Below, piece by piece: positions 1 to 8,709 of a stretch of 64,000 bases of DNA. The notes beneath the pieces were generated by a model. It worked only from the letters and a program-made list of their open reading frames with translations. It did not search any database and was not told the origin of the DNA. The translations under genes and the position numbers were made by a program. Position 1 is the first letter of the stretch. Every line of letters begins with the position of its first letter. Source of the DNA: Lachnospiraceae bacterium. GTDB lineage: Bacteria; Bacillota; Clostridia; Lachnospirales; Lachnospiraceae. The stretch is from contig JAAWAV010000003.1 of the NCBI GenBank assembly GCA_022792335.1, positions 42,752 to 106,751 of the forward strand, written 5' to 3'.

Positions 1-121
1 TACAAATGCTGCCCAGACGGTCGGCTCCTATGGACTTCGACTGCACCGTGTTTCTCACGTCTGCCCGTCAGCAATCAAAGCCTTTTCTCTGTCAAACCAA
101 ACAAGGAAAACTTCATTCCCC
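1..121 (-). promoter_or_regulatory. Probable ZTP (pfl) riboswitch leader of a gene left of the window
   Basis: On the minus strand, starting just below a strong promoter, a leader runs off the left edge. It contains a short hairpin (ACGTG-agaaa-CACG), then GGAGCCGACCGTCTGGGCAG. The CCGxCTGGGCA block is the conserved 3' domain of the pfl/ZTP riboswitch, which in Clostridia precedes purH and other folate/one-carbon genes and senses the purine intermediate ZMP/ZTP. An upstream CTGACGG could supply the pseudoknot arm with CCGTC. The regulated gene lies outside the window, so purH is only an inference. All three forward frames in this stretch carry stops, so it is not coding. Confidence 0.65.
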
Positions 122-127
122 TCGCAT

Positions 128-156
128 AATATAACATGCTTCTTGACATCCGTCAA
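128..156 (-). promoter_or_regulatory. Promoter for the ZTP-type leader
   Basis: On the minus strand TTGACG (151-156) and TATATT (128-133) are separated by exactly 17 bases. It sits directly after the yajC stop and fires leftward into the riboswitch-like leader, so the gene beyond the edge has its own start and is not only read through from yajC. Confidence 0.7.
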
Positions 157-162
157 GAGTCT

Positions 163-480
163 TTAGCCCTCGTTCGCTTTCTCCACTCTCGTAATCGCCG
201 TCTTAACCATGGGAATCCGGCAGTTTTTATTTCCGCCAAACTCCACAATCACCATATCGTCTGTAATATCGATAATCACGCCGTAGAAACCGCTGGTGGT
301 CTCCACGCTATCTCCTACTTCCATGCTGGCGATCAGAGACTGAAGCTGCTTCTGCTGCTTCTTCTGAGGGCGAATCGCAATAAAATACATAAACGCGATG
401 ATCACGACAATGTAGATAACCCAGAATCCTACGCCGCCCATACCACCGCTGCTGCCGCCGCTGGCAATTAACAAATTCAT
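163..480 (-). CDS. yajC: Preprotein translocase accessory subunit YajC
   Basis: Small single-pass membrane protein of 105 residues that associates with the SecDF complex at the Sec translocon. A glycine/serine-rich start is followed by one membrane helix (about residues 18-36), then the family signature IRPQKKQQKQ and a small beta domain (GDSVETTSGFYG). The start overlaps the tgt stop by four bases (ATGA) and has AAGGAG seven bases upstream. It is the last gene of a SCIFF-scfB-secDF-tgt-yajC run, and the tgt/yajC/secDF grouping is a classic bacterial arrangement. Confidence 0.95.
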   Translation of the reverse strand: MNLLIASGGSSGGMGGVGFWVIYIVVIIAFMYFIAIRPQKKQQKQLQSLIASMEVGDSVETTSGFYGVIIDITDDMVIVEFGGNKNCRIPMVKTAITRVEKANEG

Positions 481-1628
481 ATTCTTTCTCCTTTTTCTGC
501 GGAAACGCCCATCATGCGCTCCAACTTTTCTTTTTTGTATGCGGCAAAGCGATGGTTTTCTATCGCTTCCCGTATCTCACTCATCATTGTATTATAAAAC
601 CAGAGATTATGCAAGACGCAAAACCGCATTCCCAGCATTTCTTTGGCTTTCAAAAGATGCCGGATATAAGCCCTGCTGTATCTTTTACAGGCCGGACATC
701 CACATCCTTCCTCGATGGGTCTGTCGTCCAGTTCATACTTTGCGTTAAACAAATTCAGTTTTCCCTGGTTCGTATACACATGGCCATGGCGGCCGTTCCT
801 GGTTGGATAAACGCAGTCGAAGAAATCCACGCCCCGTTCCACTGCCTCCAGAATATTGGCCGGAGTTCCCACGCCCATCAGGTAGGTGGGCCTCTCCTCC
901 GGCAGATGAGGCACAGTCACATCCAGGATATGATACATCTCCTCATGGCTCTCCCCCACGGCTAACCCCCCAATGGCATAACCGGCAAGCTCCATCCCGG
1001 AAATTTCTTCGGCATGGCGAATCCGTACATCCTCCAGGATACCGCCCTGGTTAATGCCAAACAGAAGCTGATGCTTATTAATGGTATCTGGCAGACCATT
1101 CAGCCGCTCCATTTCTGCCTTGCAGCGGGCAAGCCAGCGGGTGGTTCTGGCCACGGAAGCCTCGATATAATCCCGATCTGCTTTCGCCGGAGCGCATTCG
1201 TCAAAAGCCATGGCAATGGTAGAGGCCAGATTGGACTGAATCTGCATGCTTTCCTCCGGACCCATAAAAATCTTGCGCCCGTCCACATGAGAATTGAAAT
1301 AAACGCCCTCTTCCTTAATCTTTCTCAACCCTGCCAGAGAAAACACCTGAAACCCGCCGGAATCAGTGAGCACCGGTTTCTCCCAGGACATGAATTTGTG
1401 AATCCCACCGAGCTTCTTCACCACCTGATCGCCAGGCCGTACGTGAAGATGGTAGGTATTGGAAAGTTCAATCTGCGTTCCAATCTGTTCCAGATCCGCC
1501 GTGGCCACGGCGCCCTTGATGGCCGCCGCCGTTCCCACATTCATGAACACGGGGGTTTCCACAGTCCCATGGACTGTGGAAAATCTGGCCCGTTTGGCTC
1601 TTCCTTCCTTTATCAGTATCTCATACAT
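477..1628 (-). CDS. tgt: Queuine/preQ1 tRNA-ribosyltransferase (TGT)
   Basis: Exchanges the guanine at the wobble position of tRNAs with GUN anticodons for preQ1, the first step on tRNA in queuosine formation. The 383 residues match the family length. Visible are the substrate-site motif DSGGFQVFSL (near residue 90), the catalytic-region GINQGG (near 195), the DCVYPTRNGRHG stretch and the C-terminal zinc site CGCPAC followed by a later Cys and His (VLHNL). Start ATG has AAGGA upstream, three bases after the secDF stop. It overlaps yajC by four bases, so translation is likely coupled. Confidence 0.97.
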   Translation of the reverse strand: MYEILIKEGRAKRARFSTVHGTVETPVFMNVGTAAAIKGAVATADLEQIGTQIELSNTYHLHVRPGDQVVKKLGGIHKFMSWEKPVLTDSGGFQVFSLAGLRKIKEEGVYFNSHVDGRKIFMGPEESMQIQSNLASTIAMAFDECAPAKADRDYIEASVARTTRWLARCKAEMERLNGLPDTINKHQLLFGINQGGILEDVRIRHAEEISGMELAGYAIGGLAVGESHEEMYHILDVTVPHLPEERPTYLMGVGTPANILEAVERGVDFFDCVYPTRNGRHGHVYTNQGKLNLFNAKYELDDRPIEEGCGCPACKRYSRAYIRHLLKAKEMLGMRFCVLHNLWFYNTMMSEIREAIENHRFAAYKKEKLERMMGVSAEKGERI

Positions 1629-1631
1629 ACA

Positions 1632-3803
1632 TTAATCCTTCTTCTGAAACTTCACCTTCATCAAGTACCAGATGGGACCGGTCAGGAATACGGAGGAATA
1701 AGCTCCGCAGACAATTCCCACCATCAACGGAAGGGCAAACTCCCGGATGGAGGACACTCCCATAAGAAACAGGACGAATACCATGATAAAGGTGGTCAAG
1801 GAGGTATAAATACTCCTACTTAAGGTCTGGTTGATACTCATATTCACCACCGAAGCCAGCTCTGCCTTAGTCCCCATGGCTTTCAGGTTTTCCCGGATCC
1901 GGTCGAAAATGACGATGGTCGCATTGATGGAGTAACCCACAATGGTCAGCATACAGGCGATGAAGGTATTGCCTACGCTCCACTTGACAATGGCGTAAAA
2001 GGCCAGTACTATCAGTACGTCGTGAACCAGGGCCAGCACGGCGCTGGTGGCGAACCGGATATCCTTAAACCGGAACCAGATATAAATCAGCATGAAGATG
2101 GTCGCTACAATGACCGCCACAATGGCGTCCCGTTTCATCTCAGAGCTTACGGTGGCGCTGATGCTGTCAGCCTTGATGTTTTCCTTGTCCACGCCGTATT
2201 TTTCCGCCAGCTTGTTGTTGAGGCTTTCTCTCTCTTCCACAGAAAGGGTTCTGGTCTTGATGATGACTTCGTTGCTGCCGCTCACCTTCTGAGTCTCCAC
2301 ATTTGCGTCGCCGGTCACTTCCTCCACCAGAGGAACCACGTCGCTGTGAATGGTTTCCATGGACAAATCTTCATTAAAGGTCACATTGGTGGAAGTCCCG
2401 CCCTTAAACTCCAGGCTGTAGTTCAGGATACTGCCCTGGCTGCCGTTCGCATAAACTCCCATGAATACAAAGCCGGCCGCAATCACCGCCAGAGAAGCAG
2501 CGATACAGATGTATTTCTTTTTGACAAAATCGATCTTTGCCGGGGCCTTCGCCTTGCCGTAAAGCTTCTCCGACTGGAAGCCCAGGTTGTACAGAGCGCC
2601 AAGGGCCAGCCTGGTGATCACCAGAGCCGTGAACATGGAAAGCACGATACCGAGGGCCAGCGTCTGAGCAAAGCCCTTCACCGTGCCGGAACCTCTCCAC
2701 AGAAGAACCGCCGCCGCAATCAGAGTGGTCACATTGCCGTCCACGATGGCAGACAGCGCCTTGGAAAAGCCCTCCTTCACCGCTCCCTTTACGGTCCGTC
2801 CAAGGGCTAACTCCTCCCGGATCCTGGCGAAGATAATGACGTTGGCGTCTACAGCCATACCGATGGACAGGATAATACCGGCGATACCAGGCAGCGTCAG
2901 AGTAATGTCAAAGGCGCTTAAAAATACGATGACCAGCGCTACGTAGAATGCCAGAGCAATGGCCGCAGCCACTCCGGGGATCCAGTAAAGGACGATCATC
3001 AAAATTGCCACCAGAATAAATCCGATAAGGCCGGCTTTTAAGCTGGTGGAAATGGCGTCCTGCCCCAGCTTTGCGCCCACCACATTCGATCGGATCTCCT
3101 TAAGCTCCAGAGGCAGGGAACCAATCCGGATGGTAGAGGCAAGCTGGTTGGCGTCCTCATAGGAAGCCATTCCGTCGATGCTGCAGTTTCCACCGGTGAT
3201 TTTCTCCCGCACCGTGGGCGTCCGCACCGTCTTGCCGTCATAGATGATAGAAATGTTCTTTCCGATATTTTTCTCCGTAGCCTCGGCGAACTTCTGGCTT
3301 CCCTCGTCCGTAAGCTGCAAAGACACATAATATTCCGTAGCTCCGGTGATCTGGTTCTTGGCGCTGGCGGGCTGGGCCGTTTTCACATCGTCTCCAGTTA
3401 GCACCACATTCCCTTCCGGATCTTGGAAAGAAAGGCTTCCCGGCTGTCCAAGCTCCTCCAAAATCGCGTTGGCGTCAGACACGCCGGGGATATCCACGTT
3501 GATCCGATCAGAACCTTCCTGATAGACTTCCGCCTCGTTGCTATAGCCCGCCACGCGAAGCTGTAGCTTGTAGATGGTATCCTGCATGTCCACGTCGGAA
3601 GGATTCTCATCCACCGTCTGGTAGGTAATGCTTACGCCGCCCGCCAGATCAAGCCCCAGCTTGATGTCGCTTATACTCCCGGAACCGTCGTCTCCCAGTC
3701 CCATCAGAGCCGTGTAGTAAAGCCCCGCCACCACGGCCAGAAGAACAAGGAGGCAGGCGATTCCCTTGCCCCGTTTGGAATTGTTCTTTTTATAGGTTTT
3801 CAT
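1632..3803 (-). CDS. secDF: Fused protein translocase subunit SecDF
   Basis: Membrane RND-type component that uses the proton gradient to help pull secreted proteins through SecYEG. One 723-residue chain carries SecD first (GLDLAGGVSITY near residue 50, extracytoplasmic P1 domain, then SIGMAVDANVIIFARI in TM4) and SecF second (EFKGGTSTNVTF, then VGYSINATIVIFDRIREN). The conserved TM4 aspartates of both halves are in place. SecD-SecF fusion is common in Firmicutes. AAGGAG precedes the ATG, and scfB ends 20 bases upstream, so it belongs to the SCIFF operon. Confidence 0.97.
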   Translation of the reverse strand: MKTYKKNNSKRGKGIACLLVLLAVVAGLYYTALMGLGDDGSGSISDIKLGLDLAGGVSITYQTVDENPSDVDMQDTIYKLQLRVAGYSNEAEVYQEGSDRINVDIPGVSDANAILEELGQPGSLSFQDPEGNVVLTGDDVKTAQPASAKNQITGATEYYVSLQLTDEGSQKFAEATEKNIGKNISIIYDGKTVRTPTVREKITGGNCSIDGMASYEDANQLASTIRIGSLPLELKEIRSNVVGAKLGQDAISTSLKAGLIGFILVAILMIVLYWIPGVAAAIALAFYVALVIVFLSAFDITLTLPGIAGIILSIGMAVDANVIIFARIREELALGRTVKGAVKEGFSKALSAIVDGNVTTLIAAAVLLWRGSGTVKGFAQTLALGIVLSMFTALVITRLALGALYNLGFQSEKLYGKAKAPAKIDFVKKKYICIAASLAVIAAGFVFMGVYANGSQGSILNYSLEFKGGTSTNVTFNEDLSMETIHSDVVPLVEEVTGDANVETQKVSGSNEVIIKTRTLSVEERESLNNKLAEKYGVDKENIKADSISATVSSEMKRDAIVAVIVATIFMLIYIWFRFKDIRFATSAVLALVHDVLIVLAFYAIVKWSVGNTFIACMLTIVGYSINATIVIFDRIRENLKAMGTKAELASVVNMSINQTLSRSIYTSLTTFIMVFVLFLMGVSSIREFALPLMVGIVCGAYSSVFLTGPIWYLMKVKFQKKD

Positions 3804-3823
3804 TTACTGTTCTCTCCTTCTAT

Positions 3824-5242
3824 TTACCTTTCGTCCGGCAGGGAAGCGTTCCGCTCTTCCTCCTCCGCCAGGGCGGCTTTTATCATAATGGCACACTCAA
3901 TGCGTTTTTTCTGCATTTCGCAGCCAATATCATAGGCGTCTGTAATAGAACCATGGAAATTCCAGGAATTGGCCGCACAGCCGCCGCTGCAATAAAACCT
4001 CGCGAAACAGTTCCTGCATTTTTCCTTAGCATAAACATTGCACAGCTTAAACTCATCCCGGAGTCTTGAATTGGTCACTCCCGTATCCACGTTGCCCAGA
4101 AGAAATTCTTCCTGGCCCACGAACTGGTGACAGGGGTAGAGATCCCCCCAGGGTGTCACCGCCAGATATTCTGTCCCGGATCCACAGCCAGAGAGCCGTT
4201 TGGCCACGCAGGGGCCCTGGCTTAAATCGATCATAAAGTGGAAAAAGTTAAAGCCCTTTCCCTCTTTTTTTCTCCGGATAAATTCCTCTGCCAGTTTATC
4301 ATACTCGGAAAGGATTTGCGCAAGATCCTCTTCCCGAATTGCATAATCTTCTTCCGGAGCAGCCACCACCGGTTCTACGGAAATCTGGTCGAACCCCTCG
4401 TCGGCAAAGTGCAGAACATCCTTTGCAAAATCCAGATTATATCTGGTAAAGGTTCCCCGGATATAATAGCTCTTCTCTCCCCGTTCTTTTGCAAACTTCT
4501 TGAACTTCGGCATAATAATATCGTAACTGGATCCCTTCCCGTTTCTGGTGGGGCGCATTCGGTCGTTGACCTCTTTCCGGCCGTCGATGCTGAGGACTAC
4601 GTTGGCCATCTCTTTGTTGACAAACTCTGTCACCTCGTCGTTTAACAACATACCGTTGGTGGTAATGGTAAAGCGAAAATTTTTGTTACACTCTTTTTCT
4701 CTGGAGCGTCCGTAAGCCACAAGCTGCTTCACCACTTCCCAGTTCATCAGAGGCTCGCCGCCGAAAAAGTCCACTTCCAGGTTCCGCCTGTTCCCGGAAT
4801 GTTCAATCAGAAAATCCAGAGCCTTCTTTCCCACCTCATAGCTCATAATGGCCCGCCTGCCGTGATACTCGCCCTCCTCCGCAAAGCAGTAGCGGCATCC
4901 CAGGTTGCAGTCGTGAGCCACATGAAGGCACAGGGCCTTCACCACCGTTTTCCGGCTTTTAAAGTCCGTCACATACTGTTCATAGATATCTTCCGTAAAC
5001 AGAAGGCCGGCCTCTCGAAGCTCTTCAATCTCCTCCAGGGCTTCCTTTATATCACGCTCCGGATATTTTCCTGAGAGTCGGGCCGCCACAACTTCTTTTG
5101 CTTCGTCAGCGGCGTCGTTTCCTTCTGCCCCGTCCGCATAAAGGGCAATGGCGTCATATACTACGTCGTCCACCACATGGACTGCGCCGCTGCACACGTC
5201 CATGACAATATTATATCCATTGCTTTTGTACTGGTGAATCAC
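3824..5242 (-). CDS. scfB: SCIFF-peptide radical SAM maturase
   Basis: Radical SAM enzyme that forms thioether (sactipeptide-like) links between cysteines and neighbouring residues in the SCIFF peptide encoded just upstream. The SAM cluster motif is CNLGCRYCFA (near residue 108), followed by FGGEPLMNW, and the C-terminal SPASM cysteines include CGSG, CHQF, CRNCFARFYCSGGC and C-EMQ. The N terminus IHQYKSNGYNIVMD is the family's usual beginning, so I chose the GTG at 5242, which has GAGAGGAG just upstream; this gives 472 residues. The reading frame stays open 37 codons further to 5353 but that extension lacks family likeness. Confidence 0.93.
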   Translation of the reverse strand: MIHQYKSNGYNIVMDVCSGAVHVVDDVVYDAIALYADGAEGNDAADEAKEVVAARLSGKYPERDIKEALEEIEELREAGLLFTEDIYEQYVTDFKSRKTVVKALCLHVAHDCNLGCRYCFAEEGEYHGRRAIMSYEVGKKALDFLIEHSGNRRNLEVDFFGGEPLMNWEVVKQLVAYGRSREKECNKNFRFTITTNGMLLNDEVTEFVNKEMANVVLSIDGRKEVNDRMRPTRNGKGSSYDIIMPKFKKFAKERGEKSYYIRGTFTRYNLDFAKDVLHFADEGFDQISVEPVVAAPEEDYAIREEDLAQILSEYDKLAEEFIRRKKEGKGFNFFHFMIDLSQGPCVAKRLSGCGSGTEYLAVTPWGDLYPCHQFVGQEEFLLGNVDTGVTNSRLRDEFKLCNVYAKEKCRNCFARFYCSGGCAANSWNFHGSITDAYDIGCEMQKKRIECAIMIKAALAEEEERNASLPDER

Positions 5243-5466
5243 CTTTTGTCTCCTCTCCACTTTCCAATAGCCAACAAGTACAGGTCCTCTTATTTCCTTC
5301 CGGCCTTCCCGACAAATCAACTTTTCCCGCTCTGACAACGGAAGAAAAGACACTTCGCATATGCAAAGTGCCCCCCTTACATGCCGTATTACTCACTGAT
5401 CCTGCCGCCGGCAGTCTCCTCCGGATACAAGACAGTGAAAAACAGATACTGACCTGTTTCGTACAA

Positions 5467-5610
5467 TTATTTACGGTTTTCGCAGGACTGGTTTCCCACG
5501 GTACAGGAAGTCTTGCAGGCAGACTGGCAGGAGGTCTGGCACTCACCGCAGCCGCCCTTCTTCATGGACTCCTTCAGTGTACTGGAAGTCAATGTCTTTA
5601 CTCTCTTCAT
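5467..5610 (-). CDS. scfA: SCIFF ribosomally made precursor peptide
   Basis: A 47-residue precursor beginning MKRVKTLTSSTLKES, followed by a Cys-rich core with six cysteines (positions 21, 24, 28, 32, 36, 43), the hallmark of SCIFF (six cysteines in forty-five residues). The ATG has GGAGGATAGGAGG upstream. The gene directly precedes its maturase scfB, separated by about 224 bases. SCIFF is nearly universal in Clostridia, is not obviously an antibiotic, and has no settled function; its constant linkage to Sec genes hints at an envelope or secretion role (inference). Confidence 0.93.
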   Translation of the reverse strand: MKRVKTLTSSTLKESMKKGGCGECQTSCQSACKTSCTVGNQSCENRK

Positions 5611-5738
5611 GTTCTATCCTCCTATCCTCCCGCCGCGCCAGATAAACCGGCCGTTTCAGAGCTTTGACTGTTATCCCGGGCCATATGCCCTGGACTGAAA
5701 ATTTCACTCTAAAATCCACAGCGTATGATTTCGCCGAT

Positions 5739-5744
5739 AGTATA
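5739..5744 (-). promoter_or_regulatory. Likely -10 box of the SCIFF operon
   Basis: TATACT preceded by GTGT on the minus strand, about 130 bases above the SCIFF start. The -35 region at 17-base spacing is a weak TTTTCT, so only the -10 is assigned. The 5611-5838 gap serves both this operon and the divergent gene to the right. Confidence 0.45.
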
Positions 5745-5838
5745 ACACAGAATCTTCCATAAGAAAAGGTCTTTTTCCAAATAATCTTTCATATCTTGTC
5801 TTAACTAGTACAAATTTTTCAAGAAAGAAGGTAATTCC

Positions 5839-6207
5839 ATGGCATCTCCTCTTAAGAGCCGGCCCCTGTCCCTGGTCCGCTCCCTGCTTTTCTCCTACAT
5901 CCTGACTGGTATCCTGTTGCTCATTCTCTCTTTCCTTCTGTATAAGATGAAGCTGTCCAGGAGTCAGATCCACATGGGCGTTTATGTGGTCTACGTGCTT
6001 TCCTGTCTCTTCGGCGGATTCTTAGCTGGAAAACAGATTAAAAACCGGCGGTTCCTCTGGGGTGGTCTGACCGGAATCCTTTATTTTACCCTCCTGTTTC
6101 TCATCTCCCTGCTCTTAAATCAGGGGATTCACGTCGAGGTTCCCGGGCTCCTTTTAAATTTTGTTCTTTGCGCCGGGAGTGGTACCATCGGAGGGATGCT
6201 AAGCTGA
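5839..6207 (+). CDS. TIGR04086 family four-helix membrane protein
   Basis: A 122-residue integral membrane protein with four predicted helices (about residues 12-34, 45-63, 72-91 and 100-120), connected by short basic loops such as KQIKNRR. Length and the pattern GGFLAGKQI...W/GGLTGILYF fit the TIGR04086 family, uncharacterised proteins that often sit beside the SCIFF/yajC genes of Clostridia. It is divergent from SCIFF and could share control with it. Start ATG has an AGAAGG site. No enzymatic motif is visible. Confidence 0.8.
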   Translation: MASPLKSRPLSLVRSLLFSYILTGILLLILSFLLYKMKLSRSQIHMGVYVVYVLSCLFGGFLAGKQIKNRRFLWGGLTGILYFTLLFLISLLLNQGIHVEVPGLLLNFVLCAGSGTIGGMLS

Positions 6208-6417
6208 TAATCCGGAGTTTCACATCGTCAGACAATGAACAGATACGGAAATCGAAGCGACGAGAAAATCCGTCAAATCCTGCAGACCGGAGCGCGTGTC
6301 CTTGTCGGCCTTGCCGTCGCTTGACAAGGGCACACGGCCGAAGAAGGATAACGCCAAAGAGCGGGTGGCCGGCGCCGTTTGGGGCGTGTGCGCTCCTGTC
6401 AGGCGACGGTAACATTC
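6208..6417. other. GC-rich intergenic island with a strong hairpin
   Basis: Between two convergent genes lies about 210 bases that are clearly more GC-rich than the res gene next door. GTGTCCTTGTC (6296-6306) can pair with GACAAGGGCACAC (6323-6335), with one bulged G. A second weaker pairing is GAGCG/CGCTC around 6359-6395. No convincing open frame or ribosome binding site is present and there is no U-run behind the hairpin. It may be a dispersed intergenic repeat or structured RNA. Confidence 0.4.
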
Positions 6418-8709
6418 CTATTTATAAATGCAAAGATCGACAGCATCTTTCAAACTAGAACAGGTTATCGGGCAGATTCTTCCCTGTTTCACCATCCATA
6501 CGGTATATCCCGATGTGTCTATCACTTCCTGACGCTCATTATACTTTTTTTCACTAACGAATCTCACGCTCAGTTCTTTTCCCTCGCACGCCTTTTCAAT
6601 ATAAAAAAGTTTTCTGCTGCTATCTTCCGCAATCAAATGGCTGCCTTTCGTATCTAAAGCCAGGATTTCGCTTTCTGTCCATACAATAAAATCCGGATTG
6701 AAGGTATCCGTTCCTTTCCCATCCAGCAATGGAATTTTCAAAAAACCATTGACCGGATTCCGCATCCACAGTACGCCTCTGCTATCCAGTTCACGCGCAA
6801 ACTCCAGTTCAAAAATATTAAAATCGCTATATTGAGGATGAACTGCATGGCAAAATGATTTACTGTTTTCTGTGACAAACACCTCTCCAACCGGCGTTGT
6901 ATCCAATGGATTTTGCATGATAACGGAATTGCGCCTGTAAATGTCTGCAATCTTTTTTGCTTCGTCTTTTATGTATAACGCCGCATTACTGTTGTATTCT
7001 ATCAGAGCGTCAAATTTTTTTGCCGAAATGTCGCATAAGGTTATGGCATTTTTAGCCAGCTTACTCATTTCCCGTTTAAAGATCCATCGTGCGGTTACCC
7101 GATTACTATGTTGTGTTTTATATCCAATCTCTTCCCCACAATCATTTCCAATTTCCGCTATAACCTGTATTCGCTCCCCCGCGCCTACGGTATTATTGGT
7201 ATCATCGCTGTAATCAATCATCTTAGCAATCGCATCTTTGATTTCCGGCATCGCTTTTTCTGAATTGACGACAATATCCGGAATCTCCACTTCGATCTTC
7301 GGCTGAATTGTCGGCCTGTTTTTTCCGCTATTTTTCGCTATATGATAAGAGATTGCGATTTCCGGGATATCGATGGATATGGTCTTTCTGATCTCTTCTA
7401 TTATAGACTTAAAAACATCTTTTTCGTCTGTTTTCACATAAAAATTAGCCATATTCAGTTTATCATCTGCGTAATGTCTCGCTTTTGGCTGCCTTAAAAC
7501 CCTTCCTATCACCTGCGTTACTTGCGTATTCGATCCCATGTCCTTATCTATATATGCAAAATAGCAGGAAGGGTCGTCCCATCCCTCTTGCAGGGATTGG
7601 TTGAAAATAATATGTCGATAATTCCCTGCAAGAAACGCTTCATAATCATTGTCTCCGCCATTAAAAAGGTTAAAATTCAAAGGCTTCGGAAAGCGTCTGT
7701 CAAATTTCAAATTGCAGTATACCGCTATTTCACGGGGATCTACCCCCTCATGTACTAAATGTTTCCAGATTTTAATGGGTCTTGCTTTTCTTTCTTCAAA
7801 CGGCGTCAATGGATCGTCGACTTCTGAAGTTTTCAACAACATATTGGTATCGCTTACATAAATCGCTTTTGGTCTGAAGTCACACGCCAAATCCCGGGCA
7901 GACTGCTCCACTTCCCTGAAGTCCTCAAGCAAATTATGTATGGCTATTTCCATCGGCGTCATATAACCGCCTATGGAAATCAGCTTTTTAATCAAACCGC
8001 TTTTTACTACCTGTTGATTGCTGACCGCAGTAATTAGATCGCTGTCTTTTAAATTCTTTTCTTTTTTTAATCTCGCTATATACCATTCCAGCTCTTTAGG
8101 GACTTTCGTAGTGGCGCTTGCCGCAATCAGTGCCGCCGGATTTAAATCTAACAGCAGCTTCGTCTGCTGATCCGACAGATTATGCCCTTCATCATATACA
8201 ATAATTAAGTCTCTTGTAGCCCCGCGATAATTTTTTCTTGTTTTTAACATCTCCCATAAGGAACGATTGGCCTGATCGAAGCCCGTCTGGAACACTCGTC
8301 TGTCGCCGTCTGCCTTATCCTTTTGATTGATTTTCCCAACTGTTGCAATAAGCAATAACCCTCTTGAATCATCCAGCAAATCTCTTTCTTTACATTCCAG
8401 TAAAGGCTTTACCTGAAAATCAGGAATGTTTTCCACATACTTTCCTGATGTAAAATTCTCTAAGGTCTGACTAACAATCACCTTCCCTTTAGACAGCCAC
8501 AATACGACTGGCTGTGTGGCCGAGCAGGCTCTTATTTGCTCAATGCAGTCGGCTAAAATCAAGGTTTTTCCGGCGCCTGTTATCGCTGACAGGTTTTGAT
8601 AAAAAGGAACAAATTTTCCTCCTAATCCAGGTAAGGGCTCCTTCCTATATTCGCTATATCTGTCCGCTATTTGTTCAGAAGCCTGTATCTGAAATTTCAT
8701 CAATTCCAT
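6418..8709 (-). CDS. res: Type III restriction enzyme, Res subunit
   Basis: Restriction subunit of a type III system: ATP-driven DNA translocation/sliding and cleavage, active only in complex with Mod. The 763 residues show an SF2 helicase core with Walker A ITGAGKTL (43-50), motif II DEGH (173-176), SATTK, motif VI QVIGRVLRQP, and a C-terminal nuclease site of the PD-(D/E)XK type (PDFIVW...LALDTKG, about residues 670-695). It is shorter than well-known Res proteins (about 900-1000 residues) but has every motif. The ATG overlaps the end of mod by ten bases with the SD inside mod (GGAGGAAACAG). Confidence 0.93.
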   Translation of the reverse strand: MELMKFQIQASEQIADRYSEYRKEPLPGLGGKFVPFYQNLSAITGAGKTLILADCIEQIRACSATQPVVLWLSKGKVIVSQTLENFTSGKYVENIPDFQVKPLLECKERDLLDDSRGLLLIATVGKINQKDKADGDRRVFQTGFDQANRSLWEMLKTRKNYRGATRDLIIVYDEGHNLSDQQTKLLLDLNPAALIAASATTKVPKELEWYIARLKKEKNLKDSDLITAVSNQQVVKSGLIKKLISIGGYMTPMEIAIHNLLEDFREVEQSARDLACDFRPKAIYVSDTNMLLKTSEVDDPLTPFEERKARPIKIWKHLVHEGVDPREIAVYCNLKFDRRFPKPLNFNLFNGGDNDYEAFLAGNYRHIIFNQSLQEGWDDPSCYFAYIDKDMGSNTQVTQVIGRVLRQPKARHYADDKLNMANFYVKTDEKDVFKSIIEEIRKTISIDIPEIAISYHIAKNSGKNRPTIQPKIEVEIPDIVVNSEKAMPEIKDAIAKMIDYSDDTNNTVGAGERIQVIAEIGNDCGEEIGYKTQHSNRVTARWIFKREMSKLAKNAITLCDISAKKFDALIEYNSNAALYIKDEAKKIADIYRRNSVIMQNPLDTTPVGEVFVTENSKSFCHAVHPQYSDFNIFELEFARELDSRGVLWMRNPVNGFLKIPLLDGKGTDTFNPDFIVWTESEILALDTKGSHLIAEDSSRKLFYIEKACEGKELSVRFVSEKKYNERQEVIDTSGYTVWMVKQGRICPITCSSLKDAVDLCIYK

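Noticed and set aside
3824-5353. Longer scfB frame starting at 5353
   Set aside because: The extra 37 codons have no family likeness and the GTG at 5242 has a strong SD and the conserved IHQYKSNGYNIVMD beginning.
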